Assembly (NCBI GenBank): GCA_015067465.1
Contig: SVMK01000003.1
Coordinates: 1 to 62,975 of the forward strand
From: Oscillospiraceae bacterium
GTDB taxonomy: Bacteria; Bacillota; Clostridia; Oscillospirales; Oscillospiraceae
Length of the DNA stretch: 62,975 bases
Direction: 5' to 3'
The notes under the pieces were generated by a model, which was given only the letters and a program-made list of their open reading frames with translations, did no database searches and was not told the origin of the DNA. The translations under genes were made by a program, and so were the position numbers. This document shows, one piece after another, positions 15,879 to 23,382 of the stretch (position 1 is its first letter; each line of letters opens with the position of its first letter).

Positions 15879-16265
15879 TTATTCATCGGACGCTGTTCCG
15901 GCGCGCATTTTCAGATGGTCTTTGATTGCGGAAAAGGTTTTGTCGCTGATCACATGCTCGATCTTGCAGGCATCCTCCGCAGCAGTTTCGTCGTCCACAC
16001 CCAAAGCTTTCAGCGCGGCGCTCAAAACCGTGTGGCGCTCATAAATCTTGAAAGCAACCGCCGCTCCCTGCTCCGTCAGGGACAGATAGCCGTCCTTGTC
16101 CACAAGCAGATAGCCGTCACGCTTGAGCAGCCCGACCGCCCGACTGACACTGGGCTTTGTATAGTGCATAGCCTCCGCAACATCAATGCTGCGCACGCAG
16201 CTGCGCTCCCGGCCAAGCCGGTAGATGGTTTCGAGATACATCTCGGCCGATTCGTGCATGGACAT
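15879..16265 (-). CDS. DtxR/MntR-family metal-dependent repressor
   Basis: The 128-aa protein has a DtxR-type winged helix (AEMYLETIYRLG, IDVAEAMHYTKPSVSRAV) and the Fe/Mn-binding dimerisation domain (ERHTVLSAALKALGV, EDACKIEHVISDKTF). It lacks the C-terminal SH3 domain of DtxR/IdeR, as MntR proteins do. GAGGTG 5 nt upstream places the start at 16265. It lies about 700 nt from feoA on the opposite strand. The DtxR-like boxes around feoA are its most plausible targets. Whether it senses Fe(II) or Mn(II) cannot be decided from sequence alone. Confidence 0.9.
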   Translation of the reverse strand: MSMHESAEMYLETIYRLGRERSCVRSIDVAEAMHYTKPSVSRAVGLLKRDGYLLVDKDGYLSLTEQGAAVAFKIYERHTVLSAALKALGVDDETAAEDACKIEHVISDKTFSAIKDHLKMRAGTASDE

Positions 16266-16484
16266 AAATTCACCTCGCGAATCATATATTTTCCACATTC
16301 TATCATGGCCTCTTTTAAATTACAAGGGCGAAGAAATTTCGTCCCTTTTTACTTTTGGACTGACGGGTTCTAACTCCGGCAATTTCACCAAGCATTGATG
16401 TGAACAGGAAAATATGATAAAGTGAACTGAACGACAAATAAGAATAGGTCGAACAGTTAGATAAGAATCCGCGGAGGTGTTGAT

Positions 16485-16715
16485 ATGAATTTGAAAACAA
16501 CGAAAATAATCTGCTTTATTTTTCTCGGTGTTTTTCTTGTTGTCATGCTGGCCATGGGAATCACAATGAATACCATGTTTGGATATGCAGCTATTGCCGT
16601 CATGGCAATCTATGGCATCTTTAACTACGGGTTCTGGCGGTGTCCCAGCTGTAAAAAGAATATCGGCCCCCTTTGGGTGAAACATTGTCCCAATTGCGGA
16701 AAAAAGATAAGTTAA
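16485..16715 (+). CDS. Small zinc-ribbon membrane protein, 76 aa
   Basis: The protein has two hydrophobic helices (about residues 8-28 and 32-48) followed by a zinc-ribbon tail, CPSCKKN...HCPNCGKK, with Cys at 53, 56, 68 and 71. GGAGGTG lies 6 nt upstream of the ATG. It is placed just before the feo promoter on the same strand but is separated from feoA by that promoter, so it is probably a separate unit. Function unknown; membrane zinc-ribbon proteins of this kind are common but uncharacterised. Confidence 0.8.
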   Translation: MNLKTTKIICFIFLGVFLVVMLAMGITMNTMFGYAAIAVMAIYGIFNYGFWRCPSCKKNIGPLWVKHCPNCGKKIS

Positions 16716-16860
16716 CCAATTCCAATTTGACAAAGGAGTGTGATTATACTCTATCATATTTCCCCGATTGTTTCAACGACGGGCGAAAATGACGTAGGTG
16801 AAGCTGCCAACACGCTAAGAAAGCAGGGACGAAATTTCCGAAACATTTCAAAAATAACGC

Positions 16861-16889
16861 TTGACAAATCCGGCGGAATGCGGTATTAT
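16861..16889 (+). promoter_or_regulatory. Promoter of the feo operon
   Basis: TTGACA (16861-16866), a 17-nt spacer and TATTAT (16884-16889) form a near-consensus sigma-A promoter. The first DtxR-like box begins 9 nt downstream of the -10, where a bound repressor would block initiation. The rest of 16716-16976 holds no separate gene. Confidence 0.85.
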
Positions 16890-16897
16890 TCCGTACG

Positions 16898-16913
16898 GTT
16901 AGTGGTTGCTAAC
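16898..16913 (+). promoter_or_regulatory. DtxR-like operator box 1
   Basis: GTTAGTGGTTGCTAAC is an inverted repeat GTTAG-N6-CTAAC placed at about the transcription start of the feo promoter. Its layout resembles DtxR/IdeR/MntR operators with TTAG/CTAA half-sites. Confidence 0.7.
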
Positions 16914-16931
16914 TTCATTTTATCCCCGTCA

Positions 16932-16947
16932 GTTAGCCATTGCAAAC
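16932..16947 (+). promoter_or_regulatory. DtxR-like operator box 2 (degenerate)
   Basis: GTTAGCCATTGCAAAC matches box 1 with one arm altered (CAAAC for CTAAC) and lies 34 bp downstream of it, about three helical turns away, which would suit cooperative binding. Confidence 0.55.
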
Positions 16948-16976
16948 CGCATTATGATTTTGTGCAGGTGTTAATT

Positions 16977-17189
16977 ATGAACTTATCTGCGGCAGAAGAA
17001 GGCAAGGAATACATCATCACGGGCATCGTCACGGACGACAGCGAGCTGGATGCATTTCTCTTCTCGCTCGGCTGCTACAGCGGCGAACCCATCACCGTCA
17101 TCGCCCACAAAAAGGGCGGCTGCGTTGTTTCGATCAAGGATGCGCGCTACAGCATCGATTCCCAGCTCGCATGCGCCATTGAGATCTGA
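16977..17189 (+). CDS. feoA: FeoA, Fe(II) transport accessory protein
   Basis: The 70-aa protein begins MNLSAAEEGKEYIITGI and has the small SH3-like beta-barrel composition of FeoA, ending ARYSIDSQLACAIEI. FeoA proteins bind the cytoplasmic side of FeoB and modulate Fe(II) uptake. The ATG at 16977 has only a weak AGGTG upstream. The same frame is open further upstream, but a longer protein is rejected because it would contain the promoter and operators. It lies downstream of two DtxR-like boxes and upstream of a third. Confidence 0.88.
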   Translation: MNLSAAEEGKEYIITGIVTDDSELDAFLFSLGCYSGEPITVIAHKKGGCVVSIKDARYSIDSQLACAIEI

Positions 17190-17243
17190 TAAGCGCGAAA
17201 AAGCAGTGCCGGCAAACGCGTCGGCTGTTTTTTCCTTCCTTCA

Positions 17244-17259
17244 GTTAGCCGTTGCTAAC
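17244..17259 (+). promoter_or_regulatory. DtxR-like operator box 3, between feoA and feoB
   Basis: GTTAGCCGTTGCTAAC is a full inverted repeat GTTAG-N6-CTAAC, matching box 1 and sharing the TTG core. It lies 55 nt after feoA and 82 nt before feoB, which suggests independent iron control of feoB transcription. No obvious promoter was identified around it. Confidence 0.65.
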
Positions 17260-17340
17260 TTTATGCATACCAACAGACGCTTACTGTTGACATATTCACG
17301 CGGGCCACTTCCGCCACGCGTACAGAGGAGGATTCACAAA

Positions 17341-19356
17341 ATGAGAATTGCTTTCGCAGGCAATCCGAACAGCGGCAAAACCACCATGTATAACGCCCTG
17401 ACCGGCCGCAACGAAAAGGTTGGCAACTGGGCAGGTGTTACCGTTGAAAAGAAGGAGAGCCCCATCAAAAAGAACTTTTGCCCCGGCAGCACGGAAATCA
17501 CCGCGGTTGACCTTCCCGGCGCTTACTCCATGTCGCCCTTCACTTCGGAAGAGAGCATCACCAGCGCTTACGTCCGCAATGAGCATCCCGATGTGATTGT
17601 CAACATTGTGGATATCACCAACCTGAGCCGCAGCCTGTTTTTTACCACGCAACTGCTGGAGCTGGGCGTACCCGTTGTTGTGGCGCTGAACAAGGCCGAT
17701 TTAAGCAAAAAGAAAGAAACCGAGGTTGACACCGCCGCGCTCGCTGCGGCGCTGGGCTGTCCCGTTGTGGAAACCGTTTCCACCGACAGCCGCCACGACG
17801 ACCTTGCCGATCTGATCAAAACCGCCGCCGCATTGTGCGGCACCGTACAGAAAGCGCCGTATGTTCAGGGCGATATCGACCTGACAAACAAAACCGTCGT
17901 GGAAACCGCCGACAGAAAGCGCTTTGCGTATGTCAACAAGCTCGTTCAGCGCGTGGAATCGCGCAAAGTGCTTACACGCGAACGCAACCGTCAGGACAAG
18001 ATCGACGATATCCTCACCAACAAATGGCTCGGCATACCGTTTTTTGCCTTGATCATGTTTCTGGTATTCCATATCTCTCAGTCTGACGGTCCCCTCGGTC
18101 TCGGTGTCTGGCTGGCAGACACACTGGTTGGCTGGCTGGAAAGCTTCCAGGGCTGGCTGGGTGATGCGGTTGCGAATGCCGGCGCGTCCGACATTGTTTG
18201 CGCCCTGCTCATCGACGGCGTCGTGGGCGGTGTGATTGCCGTCATCGGCTTTTTGCCCCTCGTCATGGTGATGTATTTCCTGATCGCGCTGCTGGAAGAC
18301 TGCGGCTACATGGCCCGCGTTTCCGTTGTGCTTGATCCCATCTTCAAAAAGGTTGGATTGAGCGGAAAATCCGTCATCCCCTTTGTCATCACCACCGGCT
18401 GCGCCATCCCCGGCGTTATGGCCTGCCGCACCATTCGCAACGAGCGCGAAAAGCGCGCCACTGCCATGCTCGCCCCGTTTATGCCCTGCGGCGCCAAGCT
18501 GCCCGTGATTGCGTTGTTTGCCGGCGCATTCTTCGAGGACGCATCCTGGGTTGGCACGCTGATGTATTTTGCAGGAATCATCCTGATCTTCTTCGGTGCC
18601 CTGCTGGTGAACAAAATCACCGGTCACAAGGCCAGAAAAAGCTTTTTCATCATGGAGCTGCCCGAATATAAGCTGCCTTCTCTCAAGCGCGCATTTCTTT
18701 CCATGTGCTCCCGCGGCTGGGCTTATATCGTGAAAGCCGGCACCATCATCCTCGTGTGCAACACCGCGGTTCAGATCATGCAGACCTTCGGCTGGAACTT
18801 CCGCGTTGCCGAAACGGCGGACGCCTCCATTCTTGCCTCCCTCGCCGGTCCCTTCGCCTACCTGCTCGTGCCCGTAATCGGCGTGCTGAGCTGGCAGATG
18901 GCAGCGGCGGCAGTCACCGGATTTATCGCCAAGGAAAATGTTGTCGGCACGCTGGCGGTTTGCTTTGTCGGCCTTGAAAACCTGATCGACACGGAAGAGC
19001 TGGCTCTGATGGAAGGCGCCGGCGCAGAAGTTGCCGCCGTTTTTGCAATCACCAAAGTTGCCGCGCTGGCCTATCTGATGTTCAATCTTTTCACGCCGCC
19101 CTGTTTTGCGGCCATCGGCGCGATGAACTCCGAGCTCAAATCCAAAAAATGGCTGTGGGGCGGTATCGCGCTGCAGTTTGGCGTCGGTTTCACCGTCGGC
19201 ATTCTGGTATACCAGATCGGCACGCTCATCACCACCGGCACATTCGGCGCAGGCTTTGTGCCCGGTATGGCATTCATTGCCGTTTGCGTTGCCGTGGTTG
19301 TCTGGCTGATTCGCAAAACCAATCGTGAACTGAAGGCTGAATACAGCCTCGCTTAA
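17341..19356 (+). CDS. feoB: FeoB, Fe(II) transporter with GTPase domain
   Basis: The 671-aa protein opens with the G-protein domain: G1 GNPNSGKTT, switch I VGNWAGVTVEKKE, G3 DLPGAYS and G4 NKAD (about residues 7-120). A helical spacer follows, then a membrane domain from about 225 with the two FeoB gate motifs TTGCAIPGVMACRT and PFMPCGAKLPV. GAGGAGG precedes the ATG. It moves Fe(II) into the cytoplasm under anaerobic conditions. The length is normal and it ends without an FeoC-like extension. It is preceded by feoA and box 3, and followed after 7 nt by the Cys-rich partner gene. Confidence 0.96.
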   Translation: MRIAFAGNPNSGKTTMYNALTGRNEKVGNWAGVTVEKKESPIKKNFCPGSTEITAVDLPGAYSMSPFTSEESITSAYVRNEHPDVIVNIVDITNLSRSLFFTTQLLELGVPVVVALNKADLSKKKETEVDTAALAAALGCPVVETVSTDSRHDDLADLIKTAAALCGTVQKAPYVQGDIDLTNKTVVETADRKRFAYVNKLVQRVESRKVLTRERNRQDKIDDILTNKWLGIPFFALIMFLVFHISQSDGPLGLGVWLADTLVGWLESFQGWLGDAVANAGASDIVCALLIDGVVGGVIAVIGFLPLVMVMYFLIALLEDCGYMARVSVVLDPIFKKVGLSGKSVIPFVITTGCAIPGVMACRTIRNEREKRATAMLAPFMPCGAKLPVIALFAGAFFEDASWVGTLMYFAGIILIFFGALLVNKITGHKARKSFFIMELPEYKLPSLKRAFLSMCSRGWAYIVKAGTIILVCNTAVQIMQTFGWNFRVAETADASILASLAGPFAYLLVPVIGVLSWQMAAAAVTGFIAKENVVGTLAVCFVGLENLIDTEELALMEGAGAEVAAVFAITKVAALAYLMFNLFTPPCFAAIGAMNSELKSKKWLWGGIALQFGVGFTVGILVYQIGTLITTGTFGAGFVPGMAFIAVCVAVVVWLIRKTNRELKAEYSLA

Positions 19357-19363
19357 ATCGACT

Positions 19364-19573
19364 ATGCCGGATATCATTATTATTACATCTGTGGCTCTGA
19401 TCATTTTCTGTGCTTGCTTCTATATCCGCAGGGAAAAAAGGGCCGGCAGAGTCTGCATCGGCTGCCCCTCCGCCGGAACCTGCAGCGGACATTGCAGCGG
19501 AGACTGCAGCGGAGACTGCAGCGGAAACTGCAGCGGAAACTGCAGCGGAAACTGCCACAAACATTCCGACTAA
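19364..19573 (+). CDS. FeoB-associated Cys-rich membrane protein with CSGx repeats
   Basis: The 69-aa protein has one N-terminal membrane helix (about residues 3-20) and a short basic stretch. Its tail reads CIGCPSAGTC and then six CSGx units (CSGH, CSGD, CSGD, CSGN, CSGN, CSGN) before CHKHSD. Its position 7 nt after feoB and its architecture match the FeoB-associated Cys-rich membrane protein family. The perfect periodicity is unusual: each unit is a 12-bp DNA repeat. The tail would give a Cys every fourth residue, suited to binding Fe(II) or another soft metal at the membrane. The ribosome binding site is weak, so translation is probably coupled to feoB. Confidence 0.85.
   Translation: MPDIIIITSVALIIFCACFYIRREKRAGRVCIGCPSAGTCSGHCSGDCSGDCSGNCSGNCSGNCHKHSD
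19481..19552 (+). repeat. 12-bp tandem repeat, six units, inside the Cys-rich gene
   Basis: Six units of TGCAGCGGANAY (12 bp) run without interruption from 19481 to 19552, each encoding Cys-Ser-Gly-x. Units 2-3 and 4-6 are identical among themselves, pointing to recent duplication by slippage. Copy number could vary between strains without changing frame. Confidence 0.9.
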
Positions 19574-19680
19574 AAGCTGTCGTATTCCATCCCCACACAT
19601 ATAAACAAGTTTCCTTCTTCGATAATTACTGACCCAATACCGTACACGCAAGCAATATAACGTACATAAACGCAAACCAT

Positions 19681-19724
19681 AACCCAACCGTCGACGGAAT
19701 GTGTGGGGCTTCGGCGGTTGGGTT
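19681..19724 (+). terminator. Hairpin, probable feo operon terminator
   Basis: AACCCAACCG (19681-19690) pairs with CGGTTGGGTT (19715-19724) 107 nt after the Cys-rich gene. The following T run is poor, so termination efficiency is uncertain. The gap 19574-19876 otherwise holds only the palindrome at 19771-19796. Confidence 0.45.
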
Positions 19725-19770
19725 CGTTATATGCAGCGGAAAAATGCGCTGCAAAGCAGAACAAAAATAA

Positions 19771-19796
19771 CGGCGAAGAGCACGTGCTCTTCGCCG
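19771..19796. terminator. Perfect 26-bp palindrome, probable terminator
   Basis: CGGCGAAGAGCAC followed directly by GTGCTCTTCGCCG forms a perfect palindrome. AAAATAA on its left gives a T-rich run for minus-strand transcripts, and TTTG follows on the right. It could back up termination of both the feo and tRNA-Thr transcripts. Confidence 0.6.
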
Positions 19797-19876
19797 TTTG
19801 CATTGCCACTTCCTGTCCTTCAAAATCTGTAAGGATGTGGATGGGGTATCTTCGTCAGCCGCCTCTGGGAAAATGC

Positions 19877-19908
19877 AAAAAGTCCGTCAGAATTTCTGAC
19901 GGACTTTT
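19877..19908 (-). terminator. Terminator of tRNA-Thr
   Basis: AAAAAGTCCGTCAGAA (19877-19892) pairs with TTCTGACGGACTTTTT (19894-19909), forming a long stem with U-rich 3' flank on the minus strand directly after the tRNA 3' end. Confidence 0.85.
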
Positions 19909-19984
19909 TGGAGCTGGTAATGTGACTCGAACACACGACCTGCTGATTACGAATCAGCTGCTCTACCGACTGAGCTATACCAGC
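19909..19984 (-). tRNA. tRNA-Thr (anticodon CGU)
   Basis: The minus strand folds as a full cloverleaf. The acceptor is GCTGGTA/TACCAGC, the D arm GCTCAGTCGGTAGAGC, the anticodon arm GCTGA-TTCGTAA-TCAGC with CGT at 34-36, and the T loop TTCGAGT. The CCA end is encoded (19911-19909). CGU reads ACG (Thr). Confidence 0.95.
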
Positions 19985-20049
19985 ATTTGATTTCCGGACA
20001 CAGGCAGCGCGCATGATCATCGCCGCGACACCTATGCCAAGCGTCGCTC

Positions 20050-20078
20050 ATTGTAACACATGTTTCGCACAAAGTCAA
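20050..20078 (-). promoter_or_regulatory. Promoter of tRNA-Thr
   Basis: On the minus strand TTGACT (20078-20073), a 17-nt spacer and TACAAT (20055-20050) lie 66 nt upstream of the tRNA. The rest of the 525-nt gap 19985-20509 is AT-rich. I see no gene, cluster of DnaA boxes or other structure there. Confidence 0.8.
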
Positions 20079-20509
20079 GCGACGTTCGCGGAGGAAATAT
20101 TACAGATAGTATTCATCTTTTTTGCGCCCAAATCACTTCCTTATTTTGTCGATATGTCAAGTTGTTTTTTTGCACAAAATATTTTTGACACTTTCTATTC
20201 CATCGCGTTTCAATCTGACTTATGTTCCCCGTTTCTGTCGCATTTTGTTACTTTTCAGACATAATTTTTCATAAAATAAACCGCTTGCAACCGATAATGC
20301 CAAAGAGTTATCAACATTTTCAACAGGTTTTTGAACAATCATTTTTCCCTGTGTTTTCAAAGGTTTGCAGAGTTTCCATCATTTTTCTCCGCAACGGCAA
20401 ACGGGATTTCGCGCTGTTTTCCGCCAAACGGGTTGGTTTGCATAACATTGTTAAATTATTATCCTTTAAACCTTACGTCCACCACGCGCAGAATAGCCAT
20501 AAAAATCGC

Positions 20510-21190
20510 TCACCAGCGCTGTCCGCTGTCGCGCATGGACACAAAATCGCCCTCGCTGACAACAATGTGGTCCATCAGTTCGATATCCAGCATCCGCAGC
20601 ATAGCGGCAACGCGTGCCGTTGCCTCCACATCCGCTCTGGATGGCAGTGCGATTCCGGAAACGTGGTTGTGGGCAAGAATCACACGGGCTGCCTTATCCC
20701 GCAGTGCAAGGTCGGCAAGTTCGCGTGCAGCCATCCCAACCGCCGCCGGTGAGCCTTTGGCGAGATGGTGACAGTCGATCACGCGGCCGGCTGCATCCAT
20801 GCACAACAGCATGGAGTTTTCCTCGCGGCAATATTCAAAAAACGGCAGAAGAAACGCGCCCGCTTCCGCGCTGCTGCGAATCACGGTGCCGCGCTTGCAG
20901 CCGGATTGCTGATAGCGTCTGCTCATATCGCGCGTCAAACGGATGAGCAGCGCCGCATTTTCGCCGATTCCCGGAACCTGCTCCAGCTCCGAAATATCGG
21001 CCTCCATCACGCGATGGAAGCTTTTGAAGCGGTCAAGCAGCGCATGGGCAAGCTCATTGGTATTGCGGCGCGGAATGGCATACATAAGCAGCAGTTCCAG
21101 CGCTTCGATATCGGTGAAGCTGTCCAGTCCGTGTTTTCTGAATTTGTTTTTCAGCCGCGCCCGGTGTCCTTCGTGAATATTCTCGCCCAT
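20510..21190 (-). CDS. radC: RadC-family JAB-domain protein
   Basis: The 226-aa protein has an N-terminal helix-hairpin-helix region (LEQVPGIGENAALLIRL) and a C-terminal JAMM metalloprotease-like domain with the zinc motif HNHVSGIALPSRAD and an upstream Glu region. This is the standard length and layout of the RadC/UPF0758 family. Despite the name, a role in DNA repair is doubtful for the family. It is the last gene of a minus-strand run that may begin at uvrB, 27 nt after tsaD. GAGAG upstream supports the ATG. Confidence 0.92.
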   Translation of the reverse strand: MGENIHEGHRARLKNKFRKHGLDSFTDIEALELLLMYAIPRRNTNELAHALLDRFKSFHRVMEADISELEQVPGIGENAALLIRLTRDMSRRYQQSGCKRGTVIRSSAEAGAFLLPFFEYCREENSMLLCMDAAGRVIDCHHLAKGSPAAVGMAARELADLALRDKAARVILAHNHVSGIALPSRADVEATARVAAMLRMLDIELMDHIVVSEGDFVSMRDSGQRW

Positions 21191-21217
21191 CGCTTTTCTC
21201 TCTTTCGCGTTTTGTTC

Positions 21218-22240
21218 TCAGCCTTTCGCGCAAACCTCGCTGAGTTCCATATTGGCATAAGCGTTCAGATCGCTGCCGGCCGTGTTGCCGGCAAGATACT
21301 CATAGTAAGCCTGTGCGCCGACCATAGCGCCGTTGTCGCCGCACAGCCGCAGCGGCGGAACAAACAGCTCGATTCCGTTTTCCGCGGCTGCGCGCTCCAA
21401 ATCCGCGCGGATGCGGCTGTTTGCCGCAACGCCGCCTGCCGCCACCAGTTTGGAATAGCCTTTTTCCTTCACCGCCGCGATTGCGCGCGGCACAAGCGAA
21501 TCACTCACAGCTCTGGCAAAACTGGCGCAAAGCGATGCCTTGTCCAGTTCCTCGCCCGTCTGCTCGGCGTGGTGCACAATGTTGATCACCGCGGTTTTGA
21601 GTCCCGAAAAGCTCATGTCGTAGGGATGGTCCGCCACCTGCGACACCGGCAGGGCATATTTCGTGTCATCCCCGCCCTGGCTGAGCTGATCAACCGGCTT
21701 GCCGCCGGGATAGCCAAGGCCCAGCACGCGCGCGGTTTTGTCGAAGCATTCGCCCGCAGCATCGTCGCGCGTTGCGCCGATAATCTCCATGTCGGTGTAG
21801 CCGCGCACATCCACAATCATACTGTTGCCGCCGGAAATGGCGAGACAGACAAACGGCGGCGTCAGCTGCGGATACGCCAGATAGTTCGCCGCCATGTGGC
21901 CGCGGATATGATGCACGGGAATCAGCGGCACGCCCAGCGCACTCGCCACGCTTTTGGCAAAATTCACCCCCACCAGCACCGCGCCGATCAGTCCCGGCGC
22001 AAACGACACCGCAACCGCATCAATATCGCTGCGCTGAATGCCCGCAACGGCAAGCGCACGGTCGGTCAGCTGATAAATCACCTCCACATGGCTGCGCGAC
22101 GCCAGTTCCGGCACAACGCCGCCGTAAACCGCCTGCAGATCCGCAGAGGAGAAGATCTGATCGGTTAAAACTTCGCGTCCGTCCTTTACAAGCGCAATGG
22201 CGGTTTCGTCGCAGGTGGATTCCACAGACAATATAATCAT
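21218..22240 (-). CDS. tsaD: TsaD, tRNA threonylcarbamoyladenosine transferase subunit
   Basis: The 340-aa protein begins MIILSVESTCDETAIALV, the TsaD/Kae1/Gcp signature. It has the iron-binding HHIRGHMAANY motif (about residue 115) and the ATP-binding GGNSMIVDV and GGVAANSRIR motifs. TsaD attaches the threonylcarbamoyl group to A37 of ANN-reading tRNAs together with TsaB and TsaE. The family partners tsaB and tsaE are not seen in the window, although rimI, their usual neighbour, lies just upstream with a second acetyltransferase between. GAGG precedes the ATG. Confidence 0.96.
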   Translation of the reverse strand: MIILSVESTCDETAIALVKDGREVLTDQIFSSADLQAVYGGVVPELASRSHVEVIYQLTDRALAVAGIQRSDIDAVAVSFAPGLIGAVLVGVNFAKSVASALGVPLIPVHHIRGHMAANYLAYPQLTPPFVCLAISGGNSMIVDVRGYTDMEIIGATRDDAAGECFDKTARVLGLGYPGGKPVDQLSQGGDDTKYALPVSQVADHPYDMSFSGLKTAVINIVHHAEQTGEELDKASLCASFARAVSDSLVPRAIAAVKEKGYSKLVAAGGVAANSRIRADLERAAAENGIELFVPPLRLCGDNGAMVGAQAYYEYLAGNTAGSDLNAYANMELSEVCAKG

Positions 22241-22320
22241 AGCGTTTTCAACCTCGTTTATTATCAGTTTCGGGTATTTCCCCGTGCTTTCCGCCGAATG
22301 GAACCGCGGAGGCCTTCCGC

Positions 22321-22935
22321 TTATTCCTCATTCGGCCGTTCCAGCCACGCTTTCATGGGGTGCGGCTTCTCACCCGGACGCAGCGGAATCTGCACCGCCG
22401 CATCGTAAACTTCTTTTGAGAATGCTTTGCGGTAGAATGCATCATATTCCCGCAGCACCATTTCCGGTTCCGGCACAGGCTCCGCCCATACCATCACGCG
22501 GTAATGCACGCCGAACAGCGCACAGTCAAAAGGCATAAACTGCGCGCCCAGGCGCCGGTAAAGCCCCTGGCGGCGCAAAATCAGCTCGTCGCGTTCGGCT
22601 TCGCCCGTTTCCGCTTCCGTTTCACCGATAAACACGGTGTCCGGCGGATAGCTGCGCATCATCGCCAAAAGTGCCGCGCTGCCGAGTCCGCCGCAGCGCA
22701 GCGATTTCGGCACGCACAGGTAATCGATCAGGACATAGCCCGGTCGTTCCCAGTTGCAGACATAGCCCACCGGAACGCCGTCGCGCAGCAGGCCGTAAAA
22801 GCGGTAGCTTCCGTCGGCAATCATGCGCTCCATGGCGGAAAGCGGCTTGAGCTCCGCGGCGGGAAACGCCTCGCGAAACACGGTTTCGTAGGCGTGCTGC
22901 CGCTCCGGTTTTGTAAGCAGTTTCAATTCGTCCAT
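22321..22935 (-). CDS. GNAT-family N-acetyltransferase
   Basis: The 204-aa protein has GNAT features: a beta strand GYVCNWERPGYVLIDYLCVP, then the acetyl-CoA loop SLRCGGLGSAALLAMM (Q/RxxGxG-like). A C-terminal extension of about 70 residues contains MVWAEPVPEPEMVLREY. The start ATG overlaps the TGA of rimI by one base, with AAGGAAC upstream. The substrate cannot be told. It is inserted between rimI and tsaD, and an 80-nt gap without structure separates it from tsaD. Confidence 0.85.
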   Translation of the reverse strand: MDELKLLTKPERQHAYETVFREAFPAAELKPLSAMERMIADGSYRFYGLLRDGVPVGYVCNWERPGYVLIDYLCVPKSLRCGGLGSAALLAMMRSYPPDTVFIGETEAETGEAERDELILRRQGLYRRLGAQFMPFDCALFGVHYRVMVWAEPVPEPEMVLREYDAFYRKAFSKEVYDAAVQIPLRPGEKPHPMKAWLERPNEE

Positions 22936-23378
22936 CAGTTCAGTTCCTTTGTCATGAGGATTGCATCCTCAACGGGATTGTCGTAGTAGTTTTTTCTCCG
23001 CCCCACCGGGCGATAGCCGTGGCCGGCATACAGCGCCGCGGCGCCGGTGTTGCTCTCACGCACTTCCAGCGTAAGAAAGCGCAGCGCCATCTCCCTCGCA
23101 CGCCGCTCCAGCGCGGTCAGCAGCGCACTGCCAACCCCCTGTCTGCGGCAGTCGGGGTGCACCGCAACATTGGAAATATATCCCTCGTCCAGCACATACA
23201 TCAGCCCGACATAGCCCAGCACGCGCGCTCCGTCCACCGCCGCGAGAAACACATAGCTGCCCGGTTCAAGCTGGATGCGCAGCATCCGCTCCGTCCAGGG
23301 CACGGAAAAGCTCTTCTGTTCAATTTCCAGAATCTGCGCGAGCATATTCTCCCGCGCATCCGTCACAACGAATTCCAA
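22935..23378 (-). CDS. rimI: RimI-type ribosomal protein alanine N-acetyltransferase
   Basis: The 147-aa protein matches RimI in length and motifs: FSVPWTERMLRIQLE near the N terminus, VAVHPDCRRQGVGSALLTAL as the acetyl-CoA binding loop, and LEVRESNTGAAALYAGHGY. RimI acetylates the N terminus of ribosomal protein S18; some homologues act on other proteins. The start codon is TTG at 23378, placed 8 nt after GGAGGA. It begins 4 nt after the zincin/pseudophosphatase gene and overlaps the next GNAT gene. Confidence 0.88.
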   Translation of the reverse strand: MEFVVTDARENMLAQILEIEQKSFSVPWTERMLRIQLEPGSYVFLAAVDGARVLGYVGLMYVLDEGYISNVAVHPDCRRQGVGSALLTALERRAREMALRFLTLEVRESNTGAAALYAGHGYRPVGRRKNYYDNPVEDAILMTKELN

Positions 23379-23382
23379 TTTT

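Noticed and set aside
16740-17189. A 149-aa version of FeoA starting at GTG 16740
   Set aside because: The extra 79 residues would be encoded by the feo promoter and two operator boxes, and FeoA proteins are about 70-80 aa.
19703-19990. A 95-codon plus-strand frame
   Set aside because: It runs through two hairpins and the antisense of tRNA-Thr and has no ribosome binding site.
20100-20480. Possible replication origin in the AT-rich gap
   Set aside because: Only one loose DnaA-box-like 9-mer was seen and no dnaA, dnaN or partition gene is near.
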